The notes under the pieces are model-generated. The model searched no databases. It was not told the DNA's origin and was given only the letters and a program-made list of their open reading frames with translations. Position numbers and translations under genes: made by a program. This document shows, piece after piece, positions 1 to 7,387 of a DNA stretch of 25,636 nt (position 1 is its first letter; every line of letters starts with the position of its first letter). The stretch comes from Balneolaceae bacterium. GTDB lineage: Bacteria > Bacteroidota > Rhodothermia > Balneolales > Balneolaceae. Location of the stretch: NCBI GenBank assembly GCA_021767245.1, contig JAASTO010000011.1:1-25636 (forward strand), written 5' to 3'.

Positions 1-58
1 CCACCGGCACATTCCCAACCATCACCTGAATAGATTTTCGTCTCTTGATCTCTGCCAT
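1..58 (-). CDS. ispG: IspG (4-hydroxy-3-methylbut-2-enyl-diphosphate synthase), 5' fragment cut by the window edge
   Basis: Only the first 19 codons and part of the twentieth are in the window. They read MAEIKRRKSIQVMVGNVPV, which matches the N-terminal signature of IspG/GcpE (RRKS...VGNVPIG in the E. coli protein, from memory). IspG is the [4Fe-4S] enzyme of the MEP pathway that reduces MEcPP to HMBPP, so it feeds isoprenoid precursors. The ATG overlaps the TAA stop of the upstream rhomboid gene by one base (TAATG), implying translational coupling and a shared transcript with the rhomboids and the CrtI-like desaturase. The cluster cysteines lie outside the window, so activity cannot be judged. 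The call rests on a short stretch, but the motif is distinctive. Confidence 0.8.
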   Translation of the reverse strand, partial: MAEIKRRKSIQVMVGNVPV

Positions 59-975
59 TATTGGTCTTTTTTACTCAGTTCAAATAATTTCTTCTTCTCT
101 TCTTTTGAAAGAGCATCGTATCCTTTCTTCGAGATCTTCTCAAGAATGGCATCCAGTTCAGTTTGATCCACTTCTTCCACGATCTCCGCATCCTGAACAA
201 TATACATGTTCTTATTCCGGCTCTTACGCCCCTTACCGAAGCCCTTTGGTTTCACTTTTCCAAACAAGTATTCGAAATACCGAATGATCATGCTCAGGTC
301 GGTTCCGTTTTGATGAGCTTTCATCAGAAGGTAGCCTCCTAAGGCACCTCCAATATGAACGAGTCGGGCAATTCCATCTCCGGCTCCCACAAATAAGATG
401 TCGATAGCGATCCACCCTGCCACAAAATAACGGGCTTCGATCGGAGGAAATAAAAAAAGCATGATCGGGGCTCTGGGATAAAGCATGGCAAAGGCCACCA
501 GCATACCGGTTACGGCACCCGAAGCTCCTATTACCAACGCATTACCAAAGGCAAGGGCCAGGGCTGCGTCAAGTAAGGCACCTAAAATACCGGCTCCGAA
601 ATAGATCACCGTAAAGGTACGTGGCCCCACAGATTCTTCCACAGCGCGCCCCATCCACCAAAGCCATAACATATTAAACAGAATATGCAGGAACCCTCCA
701 TGCAGGAACATGTAGGTGATCAACCTCCAGGGCTGTGTGAAAAAAGTTGGAAAAGCGGGATCAAAACCAAGATTATTTACCAGCCAGGTATTGAAGGTCT
801 GCCCTCCAAATATCTGAAGTATAAATACAATGACATTGGCCAGAATGATGGTGCGAATAGCCACCGGCATCTGCATGAAGCCGTATTTGATCCCTCCCCA
901 GAATGAATCGAAGGGCATTTGGTTGCGCATGTTGCCGCCACCGCCAAAATTGAAAGAACCTCTTCTTCTATCCAT
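58..975 (-). CDS. Rhomboid-family intramembrane serine protease (rhomboid A) with C-terminal charged tail
   Basis: This 305-aa polytopic membrane protein has the rhomboid core. The catalytic Ser152 sits in GASG (149-154 region) and the catalytic His207 in VHIGGALGG. The HGGFLHILFN segment (His92, His97, Asn101) is the oxyanion-side helix. WR at 83-84 and YMFLHGG are also typical of the family. The enzyme is expected to cleave transmembrane substrates in the inner membrane. After the last TM (about residue 220) comes a basic linker and an acidic/lysine-rich tail, EIVEEVDQTELDAILEKISKKGYDALSKEEK, like the small cytosolic module common at the end of Bacteroidota rhomboids (DUF6576-like, from memory). 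The N-terminal 25 residues are Gly/Arg rich. Its ATG lies inside the end of rhomboid B (8-base overlap) and its stop overlaps ispG. Substrates are unknown. Confidence 0.92.
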   Translation of the reverse strand: MDRRRGSFNFGGGGNMRNQMPFDSFWGGIKYGFMQMPVAIRTIILANVIVFILQIFGGQTFNTWLVNNLGFDPAFPTFFTQPWRLITYMFLHGGFLHILFNMLWLWWMGRAVEESVGPRTFTVIYFGAGILGALLDAALALAFGNALVIGASGAVTGMLVAFAMLYPRAPIMLFLFPPIEARYFVAGWIAIDILFVGAGDGIARLVHIGGALGGYLLMKAHQNGTDLSMIIRYFEYLFGKVKPKGFGKGRKSRNKNMYIVQDAEIVEEVDQTELDAILEKISKKGYDALSKEEKKKLFELSKKDQ

Positions 976-1600
976 AGTAATCAGGTTTCTTTAAACCCCA
1001 TAGTTTGATCAGGGCATAACCGACCACCAGACCGCCCAGGTGGGCAAAGTGAGCAATGCCACTATTTGGCTGAGCTATACCACTGAATAACTCAAAGGCT
1101 CCGTAGATCATCACAAAATACTTGGCTTTGATAGGGATGGGAGGGATCAGCAGCATAATGTACCGATCCGGAAACATCATCCCGAACGCTAAAAGAATTC
1201 CAAATACAGCACCGGATGCCCCAAGGGTATAAGTAAAATAACCGCCCAGGAACATATGGATCACAGCAGCTCCGATACCTGTGAGCATGTAGTAAAGTAA
1301 AAACCGCTTGGAACCCCACAGATTTTCTATGGCCTGCCCAAAAATCCAGAGTGCGAATAGGTTGAAGAAAATATGCGTGAGGTCGGCATGCAGGAACATG
1401 TATGTGACCAGCTGCCAGGGCATAAACCCCTCTCCCAAAGGATTTAACACTAGGTAAGGAGCAACTGCCGCTCCAATGGGTGTCCAGCCGGCTCCAAACA
1501 CCTGTTTGGTCAACAGAAATGCTAAACCATTAATGATCAATAAGTTTTTTATAACCGGAGGAAATAAAGTAAATCGGGTATTAGGTGAAAAATTATCCAA
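968..1600 (-). CDS. Second rhomboid-family intramembrane serine protease (rhomboid B)
   Basis: From the TTG at 1598-1600 this encodes 210 aa beginning MDNFSPNTRFTLFPP. The rhomboid signature is complete: Ser129 in TLGASGAVFG, His187 in FAHLGG, and HADLTHIFFN (His71, His76, Asn80) as the oxyanion helix. About six TM segments are visible and there is no extra domain. An ATG at 1705 is in frame, but it would overlap the CrtI-like gene by 94 bases and add a hydrophilic leader that is its antisense-frame shadow. The TTG leaves an 11-base gap to the upstream stop (1612) and begins just before the conserved FTLFPPVIKNLLIIN. No strong Shine-Dalgarno is present, so the start is inferred. Two active-looking rhomboids in tandem, sharing about the same core, suggest an old duplication with divergent substrates. 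Confidence 0.88.
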   Translation of the reverse strand: MDNFSPNTRFTLFPPVIKNLLIINGLAFLLTKQVFGAGWTPIGAAVAPYLVLNPLGEGFMPWQLVTYMFLHADLTHIFFNLFALWIFGQAIENLWGSKRFLLYYMLTGIGAAVIHMFLGGYFTYTLGASGAVFGILLAFGMMFPDRYIMLLIPPIPIKAKYFVMIYGAFELFSGIAQPNSGIAHFAHLGGLVVGYALIKLWGLKKPDYYG

Positions 1601-1611
1601 AAATATCTGCT

Positions 1612-3114
1612 TTAATGATGATTCTTTTTGATGCGAGAATATACGTTGATCCCACTCAAAGTTACGCCCGGAATTCCTTGTCCGGGAAAGGTCGTATCTC
1701 CGCAAAGATACAAACCTTTGAACGGAGTTTCGTTAGGTGTCCACTTGAGCAAGCTTCGTGCCATACTCTGAGGAATTCCCCCCACTCTGCCCTTTTTTCG
1801 GTACACCCAGTTTTCCCAGGTAACCGGAGTGGCCGTATGTATAACGTCAATTTGTGCGCGAGAAAACCCGGGGAGCTTCCTCCGAAGAGTTTCAACGATA
1901 AAATCCTGAACCTGTTGTTTGGCTGTGTCATAGTCTTCATTCAGTGAATACCAGTACTCAGGTGAGGCATGTGTTGATACATTCAGCGTTCTCATGTGCT
2001 TTTTAGTTCGCAATGTATCACCGGATTTGGACATCGAAATAAAAATGGAATCAGAGTTGGTGTGAGGAACAGTTTCCCCTTCACTCAGATGGACCTGATG
2101 ATGTAAGGGAAATTCCGCCAGATACACATCATCTGTGGCAATACCCAAAGTGATGGCGCCCCAAGCCTCATCAAAATCCTTTGCCTCAGACATGAAATAC
2201 TCTCTCATCTCACCAACTGTGATATCCTGCATGTTCCAGACCGGGATGTTCGATATCAAGAGTGGTGCCTGGTATGTAAACGTCTCATTGCGCTTATTTT
2301 TGGTATGAACCGTGAATCCATTCTCATTTTGCATAACCTTCTCAACTCCCTCTTTAGTATGCAAAGCACCACCGTTTTTCTGAATAAATGCCCGAATCGA
2401 ATTGATCATCTCAAGCAATCCGCCCGGCACATAATAATTGGAATAATTGGTATAGGTGATTCCGGCCGCTCCAAATAAAAATGGCGTCTCTTCTGACTTA
2501 GCCTGAGCCGTGATCATCAATTGTTCGTCCACAAATCGTTTGAATTTCGGGGTATCCACTCCAAATTTTTTCATTACGGTTTGAACCGATTTGAAAGCAT
2601 ATTTCAGTACCCAAATATCCCATGGACTATTGTTTATGGCAAGCTGTCCCCATTCACTAAATTTCAGAGGAGGAAAGAATGGGTTATTCAGGGATACTTT
2701 CCACACCAGGTCTGCTACTTTGAATGCCTCAGTCCAGAAAGCTTTTTGTGCACTCTCATTGCCGAATATTCGAGTACATTCCTGAATCCACTGCTCTCTG
2801 TTCTTGTAACGGGTGATCATCTCCCCGTCGATCCATACAGCCATACTTGGAGTGATCTCCTCCCTCGGAATTTCAATGCCGGTTTCCTTTTCCAGCTTCC
2901 ATAATGGCTGATGGTCATCAAATCCAATAAGCGTGGTTGCTCCGGATTCGAATATATGACCCTTCCTGTAATAGGAGGAAGAGCATCCACCGAGCGTATG
3001 AGCCTTTTCCAGAATAAGAACCTTGTACCCATCCTTGGCCAGCATAGCCCCGGCACTCATGCCTCCCATACCCGAACCGATGATAATAGCGTCGTAGTCT
3101 TTGTTTATTTTCAT
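1612..3114 (-). CDS. CrtI/CrtISO-like FAD-dependent phytoene desaturase/carotenoid isomerase-family oxidoreductase
   Basis: This 500-aa protein opens with an ADP-binding Rossmann motif, AIIIGSGMGGMSAGAMLAKDGYKVLILEK (residues 9-37). The family's second signature LGGCSSSYYRKGHIFESGAT follows, and the flavin-closing C-terminal motif GLYLCGDTTFPGQGIPGV lies near residue 470. This arrangement is that of CrtI, CrtISO and related desaturase/isomerase/saturase enzymes. The precise reaction (desaturation, isomerisation or a retinol-saturase-like activity) cannot be read from sequence. There is no signal peptide. It is the first gene of a minus-strand operon with two rhomboids and ispG, a MEP-pathway gene, which fits an isoprenoid/carotenoid role. 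No crtB, crtY or idi is in the window. An intergenic region rich in repeats lies upstream, and I could not identify its promoter. Confidence 0.88.
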   Translation of the reverse strand: MKINKDYDAIIIGSGMGGMSAGAMLAKDGYKVLILEKAHTLGGCSSSYYRKGHIFESGATTLIGFDDHQPLWKLEKETGIEIPREEITPSMAVWIDGEMITRYKNREQWIQECTRIFGNESAQKAFWTEAFKVADLVWKVSLNNPFFPPLKFSEWGQLAINNSPWDIWVLKYAFKSVQTVMKKFGVDTPKFKRFVDEQLMITAQAKSEETPFLFGAAGITYTNYSNYYVPGGLLEMINSIRAFIQKNGGALHTKEGVEKVMQNENGFTVHTKNKRNETFTYQAPLLISNIPVWNMQDITVGEMREYFMSEAKDFDEAWGAITLGIATDDVYLAEFPLHHQVHLSEGETVPHTNSDSIFISMSKSGDTLRTKKHMRTLNVSTHASPEYWYSLNEDYDTAKQQVQDFIVETLRRKLPGFSRAQIDVIHTATPVTWENWVYRKKGRVGGIPQSMARSLLKWTPNETPFKGLYLCGDTTFPGQGIPGVTLSGINVYSRIKKNHH

Positions 3115-3213
3115 GTGGGTGTAACATCAGATCGGTGCCTAAATGTTCCAATGCAATGGACCGCGGATGACACTGATCCGGTGGATGGTCACTGGTATAA
3201 CATTCATATCAAT

Positions 3214-3252
3214 CCGCTCCGACCTGTCTGCCGACAGGCAGGCGCAGAGCGG
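3214..3252. repeat. Nested hairpin (CCGCTC/GAGCGG outside, CCTGTC/GACAGG inside)
   Basis: The outer arms CCGCTC (3214-3219) and GAGCGG (3247-3252) enclose the inner arms CCTGTC (3223-3228) and GACAGG (3233-3238) with a TGCC loop. An alternative inner pairing TGCC/GGCA overlaps it. The sequence following it (CGCAGAGCG...GAGCGAGGG) recurs in inverted orientation at about 11032-11055. There is no T-tract, so it is probably not a terminator. It looks like a dispersed intergenic palindrome. Confidence 0.65.
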
Positions 3253-3300
3253 CAGAGCGAGGGAGAATTTATATTATGATTATTCGGTCTGTAATTAGTT

Positions 3301-3482
3301 ATCCATCATTCGGCTCAGTTTAACTAGGCAATCCAATAAGGCTTCAAAACGAGCCGGGTGATGGATGAATCCAGTCATTACACACTAACTTCAGGTAAAT
3401 AATTTACCAAGATCCCTCTCCATCACCCCGTTTCTCTCCTGATTACACCAAAATATCGAAACATTGGAAACGGAATGATGGA
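3301..3482. repeat. Composite double-hairpin repeat, copy 1 (REPIN/MITE-like)
   Basis: Two hairpins are set in mirror orientation. Hairpin A pairs 3301-3316 (ATCCATCATTCGGCTC) with 3351-3366 (GAGCCGGGTGATGGAT), leaving only two T-G pairs imperfect. Hairpin B pairs 3419-3434 (TCCATCACCCCGTTTC) with 3467-3482 (GAAACGGAATGATGGA), with two mismatches. The outer ends of A and B (TCCATCATTC and GAATGATGGA) are exact inverted repeats of each other, and so are the inner ends (GGGTGATGGA and TCCATCACCC). A small central hairpin, GGTAAA-TAA-TTTACC, lies at 3394-3408. By hand count, hairpin A with flank is about 89% and hairpin B about 95% identical to copy 2 at 4252-4501. Confidence 0.9.
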
Positions 3483-3569
3483 TTCACTATCCAAAAAATT
3501 TACCTACCCATACCTGTTTATCTCCAACAAATTACATGCGTATATTCTTGCTCATAAAATTATGTACGT

Positions 3570-4142
3570 ATGAACAAACCCTACTTTTTCGAAGAAACTT
3601 ACACCGGTATCGATTTTACCAAAGATCCATTTGAGACCGGTGATTACGAGCTCTGCCGATTTATTAACTGCCAACTCCCAAAGTCCGAGCTTTCTGAGTC
3701 GTCTTTCATTGAGTGTCGGTTTGAGGGATGCGATCTCTCTATGGCAAAACTTTACGGTACTTCGTTCAGAGATTGTGTGTTCAGTGAGTGCAAGTTGATC
3801 GGACTGCAGTTTGATACCTGTAATAATTTCTCATTCTCTGCCGAATTCCACTCTTGTAATCTGAACTTATCTTCTTTATTCGGGATCAAGCTGCAAAACG
3901 CTATCTTCAATGACTGCAGTTTACAGGAGGTAGATTTCACTCAAGCTGATCTGAAGGAAACACACTTCGAAAACTGCGATCTAACCAAAGCCACTTTTTC
4001 TGCTACATCATTGCAAAAGGCGGATCTCTCTACCTCCTATAATTACTCCATTGATCCGGAGCTTAATGATATTAAGGGGGCCAAATTTTCGCTACACGGT
4101 CTTCCGGGTTTATTGGATAAGTACGGCATTGTTATTACATAA
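3570..4142 (+). CDS. Pentapeptide-repeat protein
   Basis: This 190-aa protein is built from pentapeptide units of the A(D/N)LxX type with frequent central F or L. Examples are CRFINCQLPKSELSESSFIECRFEGCDLSMAKL and later QADLKETHFENCDLTKATF. This predicts a right-handed quadrilateral beta-helix from about residue 12 to 150. The C-terminal tail (SIDPELNDIKGAKFSLHGLPGLLDKYGIVI) leaves the repeat pattern and resembles the closing segment of McbG/Qnr-type proteins, some of which bind DNA gyrase. That function is not shown here and I do not assign it. Cysteine is unusually frequent, and no signal peptide is present. The gene is monocistronic and flanked on both sides by copies of the same composite hairpin repeat. 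The ATG has no clear Shine-Dalgarno. Confidence 0.88.
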   Translation: MNKPYFFEETYTGIDFTKDPFETGDYELCRFINCQLPKSELSESSFIECRFEGCDLSMAKLYGTSFRDCVFSECKLIGLQFDTCNNFSFSAEFHSCNLNLSSLFGIKLQNAIFNDCSLQEVDFTQADLKETHFENCDLTKATFSATSLQKADLSTSYNYSIDPELNDIKGAKFSLHGLPGLLDKYGIVIT

Positions 4143-4547
4143 CCCCTTTCCGCTCCGCACTGGAATGCCCTATGGAGGCCTGCCTCACCTTATTGAAAAC
4201 AGCAAGTAGAGTCTCCATCATACCTTACGCTGCAGATCGAGACCAACAGTCATCCATCATTCGGCTCACTTTAATTAGGCAAACCAACGAAGCTTCAAAA
4301 CGAGCCAGGTGATGAATGGATCCAGTCATTGCATCCTTGTACTCGTCAGTAACCTCAGGTTCGTAATGCCTAACGGAACCTTCTGGTTCCAGCTACTCTA
4401 CCCTGAGATATGATAACAGATCAATAACCGCTCATTTTCCATCACCCCGTTTCTCTCCTGATTAAACCAAAATATCGAATCTTTGGAAACGGAATGATGG
4501 AAACCCTGAAAAAACACTGTTCACTGCATACTGCTCACTGTTAACTG
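4143..4547. other. Repeat-rich intergenic region between the pentapeptide gene and polA
   Basis: This is a 405-base stretch between two genes that converge (pentapeptide on plus, polA on minus). It contains copy 2 of the composite hairpin repeat (4252-4501) and a run of 7-base units (4515-4549) that enters the polA stop codon. Bases 4143-4251 hold nothing I can name. No canonical stem plus T-tract terminator was found for either gene. The hairpins of the repeat could serve that purpose. Confidence 0.7.
4252..4501. repeat. Composite double-hairpin repeat, copy 2 (REPIN/MITE-like)
   Basis: Direct repeat of 3301-3482. Hairpin A' has arms 4252-4267 and about 4302-4317, and hairpin B' has arms 4438-4453 and 4486-4501, the latter identical to B's arms. 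The two copies are in the same orientation and 951 bases apart, start to start, with the pentapeptide gene between them. Copy 2 is about 68 bases longer in the centre. The extra segment carries its own hairpin, CTCAGG (4354-4359) with CCTGAG (4402-4407), enclosing GGAACC-TTCT-GGTTCC (4375-4390). Confidence 0.9.
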
Positions 4548-4549
4548 TT
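4515..4549. repeat. Five imperfect 7-bp tandem repeats (CACTGTT type)
   Basis: The units read cactgtt, cactgca, tactgct, cactgtt and aactgtt, five consecutive heptamers with a constant ACTG core. The last unit overlaps the polA stop codon (TAA on the minus strand, 4548-4550). It could be slippage-generated, and copy number may vary between strains. Confidence 0.75.
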
Positions 4550-7301
4550 AATGCGCTTCCAGCCAGTTATCAGCAATACCGGCTTCCACTTTAAGGGGAA
4601 CATCCAATTTCACGGCATTTTCCATCAGCTCGATGATCTTGTCAGGTACTTCATCCAGCTCACTTTCATGGATCTCGAAAATGAGTTCATCATGCACCTG
4701 AAGCAGCATGCGGCTTTTCTTATCATTTTCAACGAGCCAGTGATGGATCTCGATCATAGCCAGTTTGATGATATCAGCGGCCGTTCCCTGAATGGGCATG
4801 TTGATAGCCGTACGTTCTGCAAACCCGCGTACATTCCAGTTGCTCGCTTTAATGTCCGGAATGTATCTGCGGCGCCCCAGCATCGTTTTTACATAGCCAT
4901 GCTCACGTGCAAATTCTTTGGTATCGTTGATGTACTTCATGATACTTGGAAAGCGCTCAAAATATTGATCGATCATCTGTTTCCCTTCATCGTTTTCAAT
5001 ACCCAAACGTGAAGCGAGTCCATAAGCACTCACTCCATAAGGAATCCCAAAATTCACTTCCTTGGCCTTTCTTCGCTGATCAGGGGTTACATCGTCCAGC
5101 GATTCCAGATCAAAAACTTCTTTGGCTGTTCTGGCGTGAATGTCCTCATCATTTTTAAAGGCCTCGATCATCGCTTCATCTTGTGAGATATGGGCAATAA
5201 CGCGCAGTTCTACCTGAGAATAATCAGCTGACATCAGCTTAAAACCATCTTCAGCTACAAAGGCCTTCCTGATCTCACGACCTCTTTTGGTTCTTATCGG
5301 GATATTCTGAAGGTTGGGATTCGAGGAACTGAGTCGACCGGTAGCTGCCACGCTTTGATTGAATTCCGTATGTACGCGCCCGGTTTCCTCTACCACCAGA
5401 TCAGGAAGAGCATCCACATACGTAGATTTGAGTTTAGTGAGTTGACGGTAATCCAGAATCAGGCCAGGCATCTCATATTTTGGCGCGAGATTTGTAAGCA
5501 CAGATTCTGCCGTAGAATACTGTCCGGTTTTGGTCTTTTTGCCGGCAGGCAGGCCCATTTTATCGAACAAGATCGTGCCTAGTTGTTGGGGAGAATTAAT
5601 GTTGAATTCCTCTCCTGCCTTATCATAGATCTGCTCCTCAAGCTCTTTCAGATCCTTCTCTAACTCCTCAGAAAAGGTTTTCAACATTTCTGTATCCAGC
5701 TTTATACCCTTCAATTCCATATCAGCCAGGACTTCCATCAGCAGGAAATCAACTTTATAAGCGATCTCCAGCAGTTCGTCATTTTTGAGTCGTTTATTCA
5801 GTATCTCATACAACCTTAGAGTGATATCGGCATCCTCGCAGGCATAGAGATAGACATCCTCAACCTTCAGATCTGCCATCGACTTCTGCCTCTTCCCTTT
5901 CCCGATCAGATCCTCGATGGGGACCGGTTTATAGTTCAATAAGCTTTTCGATAACTCATCCATTTTGAGACGCTGATTCGCATCGATCAGATAAGCAGCG
6001 ATCATGGTGTCAAATGCATTGCCCTTTACCTCCAAACCGGCTCGTTTAAGGATCATGAAGTCGAATTTGTAATTATGTGCGATCTTCAGAATGTGATCAT
6101 TTTCAAACAATGGCCTCAGAGCCTCAACAACCTCATTCTCATCTAACCCTCCCTCTACATTCACCGGAATGTAATAAGCCGTACCCGGTGTCGCCGTCAG
6201 CGATATGCCAACCATGGAAGCTGTTACCGGATCAGCACTGTCCGTCTCTGTATCAAAACAAAAGTGTTCCTCATCTTTATATTCATCCACTAATCCCTTC
6301 ACCTTATCGATAGTATCGAGCAAAGCGTAATTCACCTTTTCCTCATCCAGCTCCTGCTTGGGGGCTTCTTCTTTAAAGGAACCGAACAGGTCTACCTGAT
6401 CTCCTTCCTTGTTGGCAACCGGACCTTCTTCGCCCAGGTATTTTTTAGTCAGAGTCCGGAATTCCATGCGCTTGAAGAAGAGTCCCAATTCTTTCTTATC
6501 GGGACCAGTCCATTCAAGCTCTTCCCATTCCACGGTATCCGGTACATCGGTCTTTATCGTAACCATTTCCTTAGCATGAAGTGCCTGATCACCGAATTCG
6601 GTCAATCCCTCACGCGCACGTTTGCCTTTGATATTAGGGGCATCTTCAATGGCCGCCTCAAGCGAACCGTATTTTTTGATGAGTTTAGGAGCCCCCTTTT
6701 TTCCAATTCCGGGCACGCCGGGAATATTATCGGCCGTGTCACCGATCATCGCTAACACATCGATCACCTGCTCAGGATACACCCCAAAATAATCCATCAC
6801 TCCTTCCCGGTCGATGATATCAAATCCACCGTTGTTGTTATCCGGCTTCATCATGTGGATGTGATCATGCACCAGCTGCATAAAATCCTTATCCGGTGTC
6901 ACCATCATCACATCGACATCATCTGCATTGGCTCCGTTTGCTATGGTTCCAATGATATCATCGGCTTCATACCCATCCTGTTCCAGATTTTGAATTCCCC
7001 AGGCATCCACCATCTCCTTGATCAGTGGGATCCCGATTTTCAACTCCTCCGGTTGTGGCGGACGGTGAGCTTTATATTCCTCATCTTTCTCATGGCGAAA
7101 GGTCGGTGCATGCGTATCCCAGGCAACCGCAATATGGGTGGGTTCTTTCTCATCCAGCATCTTTTGAAGCGTATTGGCGAACCCCAATATCGGTCCGGTT
7201 GGGATCCCCTCAGAATTCTTAAGCCGACTATTAATGAATGCAAAGTGTGCCCGGTAGGCAAGCGCCATACCATCCAGTAAATAAAGCAGTTTTTTCGACA
7301 T
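4548..7301 (-). CDS. polA: DNA polymerase I
   Basis: This 917-aa protein has all three Pol I domains. The 5'-nuclease is at about 1-290 (YEADDIIG, TPDKDFMQL, IGDTADNIPGVPGIGKKGA). The 3'-5' exonuclease at about 325-515 has the DEDDy residues present: D350/E352 in FDTET, N410/D414 in NYKFD, and Y486/D490 in YACED, so proofreading is probably active. The family-A polymerase at about 550-917 has D693 in SADYSQVELR, the O-helix RRKAKEVNFGIPYG (K747, F751, Y755) and D871/E872 in QVHDELIFEI. F751 at the E. coli F762 position predicts discrimination against ddNTPs. Pro754 replaces the Ile or similar residue usual just before the O-helix tyrosine. Expected roles are Okazaki-fragment processing and repair. 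It is transcribed alone; add upstream is divergent. Confidence 0.97.
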   Translation of the reverse strand: MSKKLLYLLDGMALAYRAHFAFINSRLKNSEGIPTGPILGFANTLQKMLDEKEPTHIAVAWDTHAPTFRHEKDEEYKAHRPPQPEELKIGIPLIKEMVDAWGIQNLEQDGYEADDIIGTIANGANADDVDVMMVTPDKDFMQLVHDHIHMMKPDNNNGGFDIIDREGVMDYFGVYPEQVIDVLAMIGDTADNIPGVPGIGKKGAPKLIKKYGSLEAAIEDAPNIKGKRAREGLTEFGDQALHAKEMVTIKTDVPDTVEWEELEWTGPDKKELGLFFKRMEFRTLTKKYLGEEGPVANKEGDQVDLFGSFKEEAPKQELDEEKVNYALLDTIDKVKGLVDEYKDEEHFCFDTETDSADPVTASMVGISLTATPGTAYYIPVNVEGGLDENEVVEALRPLFENDHILKIAHNYKFDFMILKRAGLEVKGNAFDTMIAAYLIDANQRLKMDELSKSLLNYKPVPIEDLIGKGKRQKSMADLKVEDVYLYACEDADITLRLYEILNKRLKNDELLEIAYKVDFLLMEVLADMELKGIKLDTEMLKTFSEELEKDLKELEEQIYDKAGEEFNINSPQQLGTILFDKMGLPAGKKTKTGQYSTAESVLTNLAPKYEMPGLILDYRQLTKLKSTYVDALPDLVVEETGRVHTEFNQSVAATGRLSSSNPNLQNIPIRTKRGREIRKAFVAEDGFKLMSADYSQVELRVIAHISQDEAMIEAFKNDEDIHARTAKEVFDLESLDDVTPDQRRKAKEVNFGIPYGVSAYGLASRLGIENDEGKQMIDQYFERFPSIMKYINDTKEFAREHGYVKTMLGRRRYIPDIKASNWNVRGFAERTAINMPIQGTAADIIKLAMIEIHHWLVENDKKSRMLLQVHDELIFEIHESELDEVPDKIIELMENAVKLDVPLKVEAGIADNWLEAH

Positions 7302-7387
7302 GAATTTGGTTAAGTTTAGAGCCTTAATTTTCTGATGGAAACTAATTTTTTTTGACCCGAATTACGAATGAAGATTCGAACTTGATC

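Larger units (their letters stand above)
3115..3569. other. Repeat-rich intergenic region between the crtI-like operon and the pentapeptide gene
   Basis: This is a 455-base stretch with no convincing gene. It holds a nested hairpin (3214-3252) and copy 1 of the composite double-hairpin repeat (3301-3482), described separately. Bases 3160-3200 (gcggatgacactgatccgg and neighbours) resemble 10961-10990 in the other large gap, another loosely shared intergenic sequence. The last 87 bases before the ATG at 3570 are AT rich. TATATTCTTG at 3541-3550 is only an approximate match to a TAnnTTTG -7 box, so no promoter is called. Confidence 0.7.

Noticed and set aside
1601..1705. ATG at 1705 as the start of rhomboid B
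   Set aside because: It overlaps the CrtI-like gene by 94 bases and adds residues with no rhomboid similarity. TTG at 1600 fits the neighbouring stop and the protein core.
3570..4142. A quinolone-resistance (Qnr) call for the pentapeptide protein
   Set aside because: Only the repeat fold and a vaguely similar C-terminal tail are seen. The gyrase-binding loops of Qnr cannot be recognised, so no resistance function is claimed.
3301..4501. attC sites/integron cassette around the pentapeptide gene
   Set aside because: The hairpins lack clear RYYYAAC/GTTRRRY core sites, and no integrase or array of further cassettes is visible. A REPIN/MITE-like explanation fits better.
7025..7273. Small ORFs in other frames of polA, and similar shadow ORFs across the window
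   Set aside because: They lie wholly inside longer genes with clear homology, and their translations show no family motifs or plausible starts.
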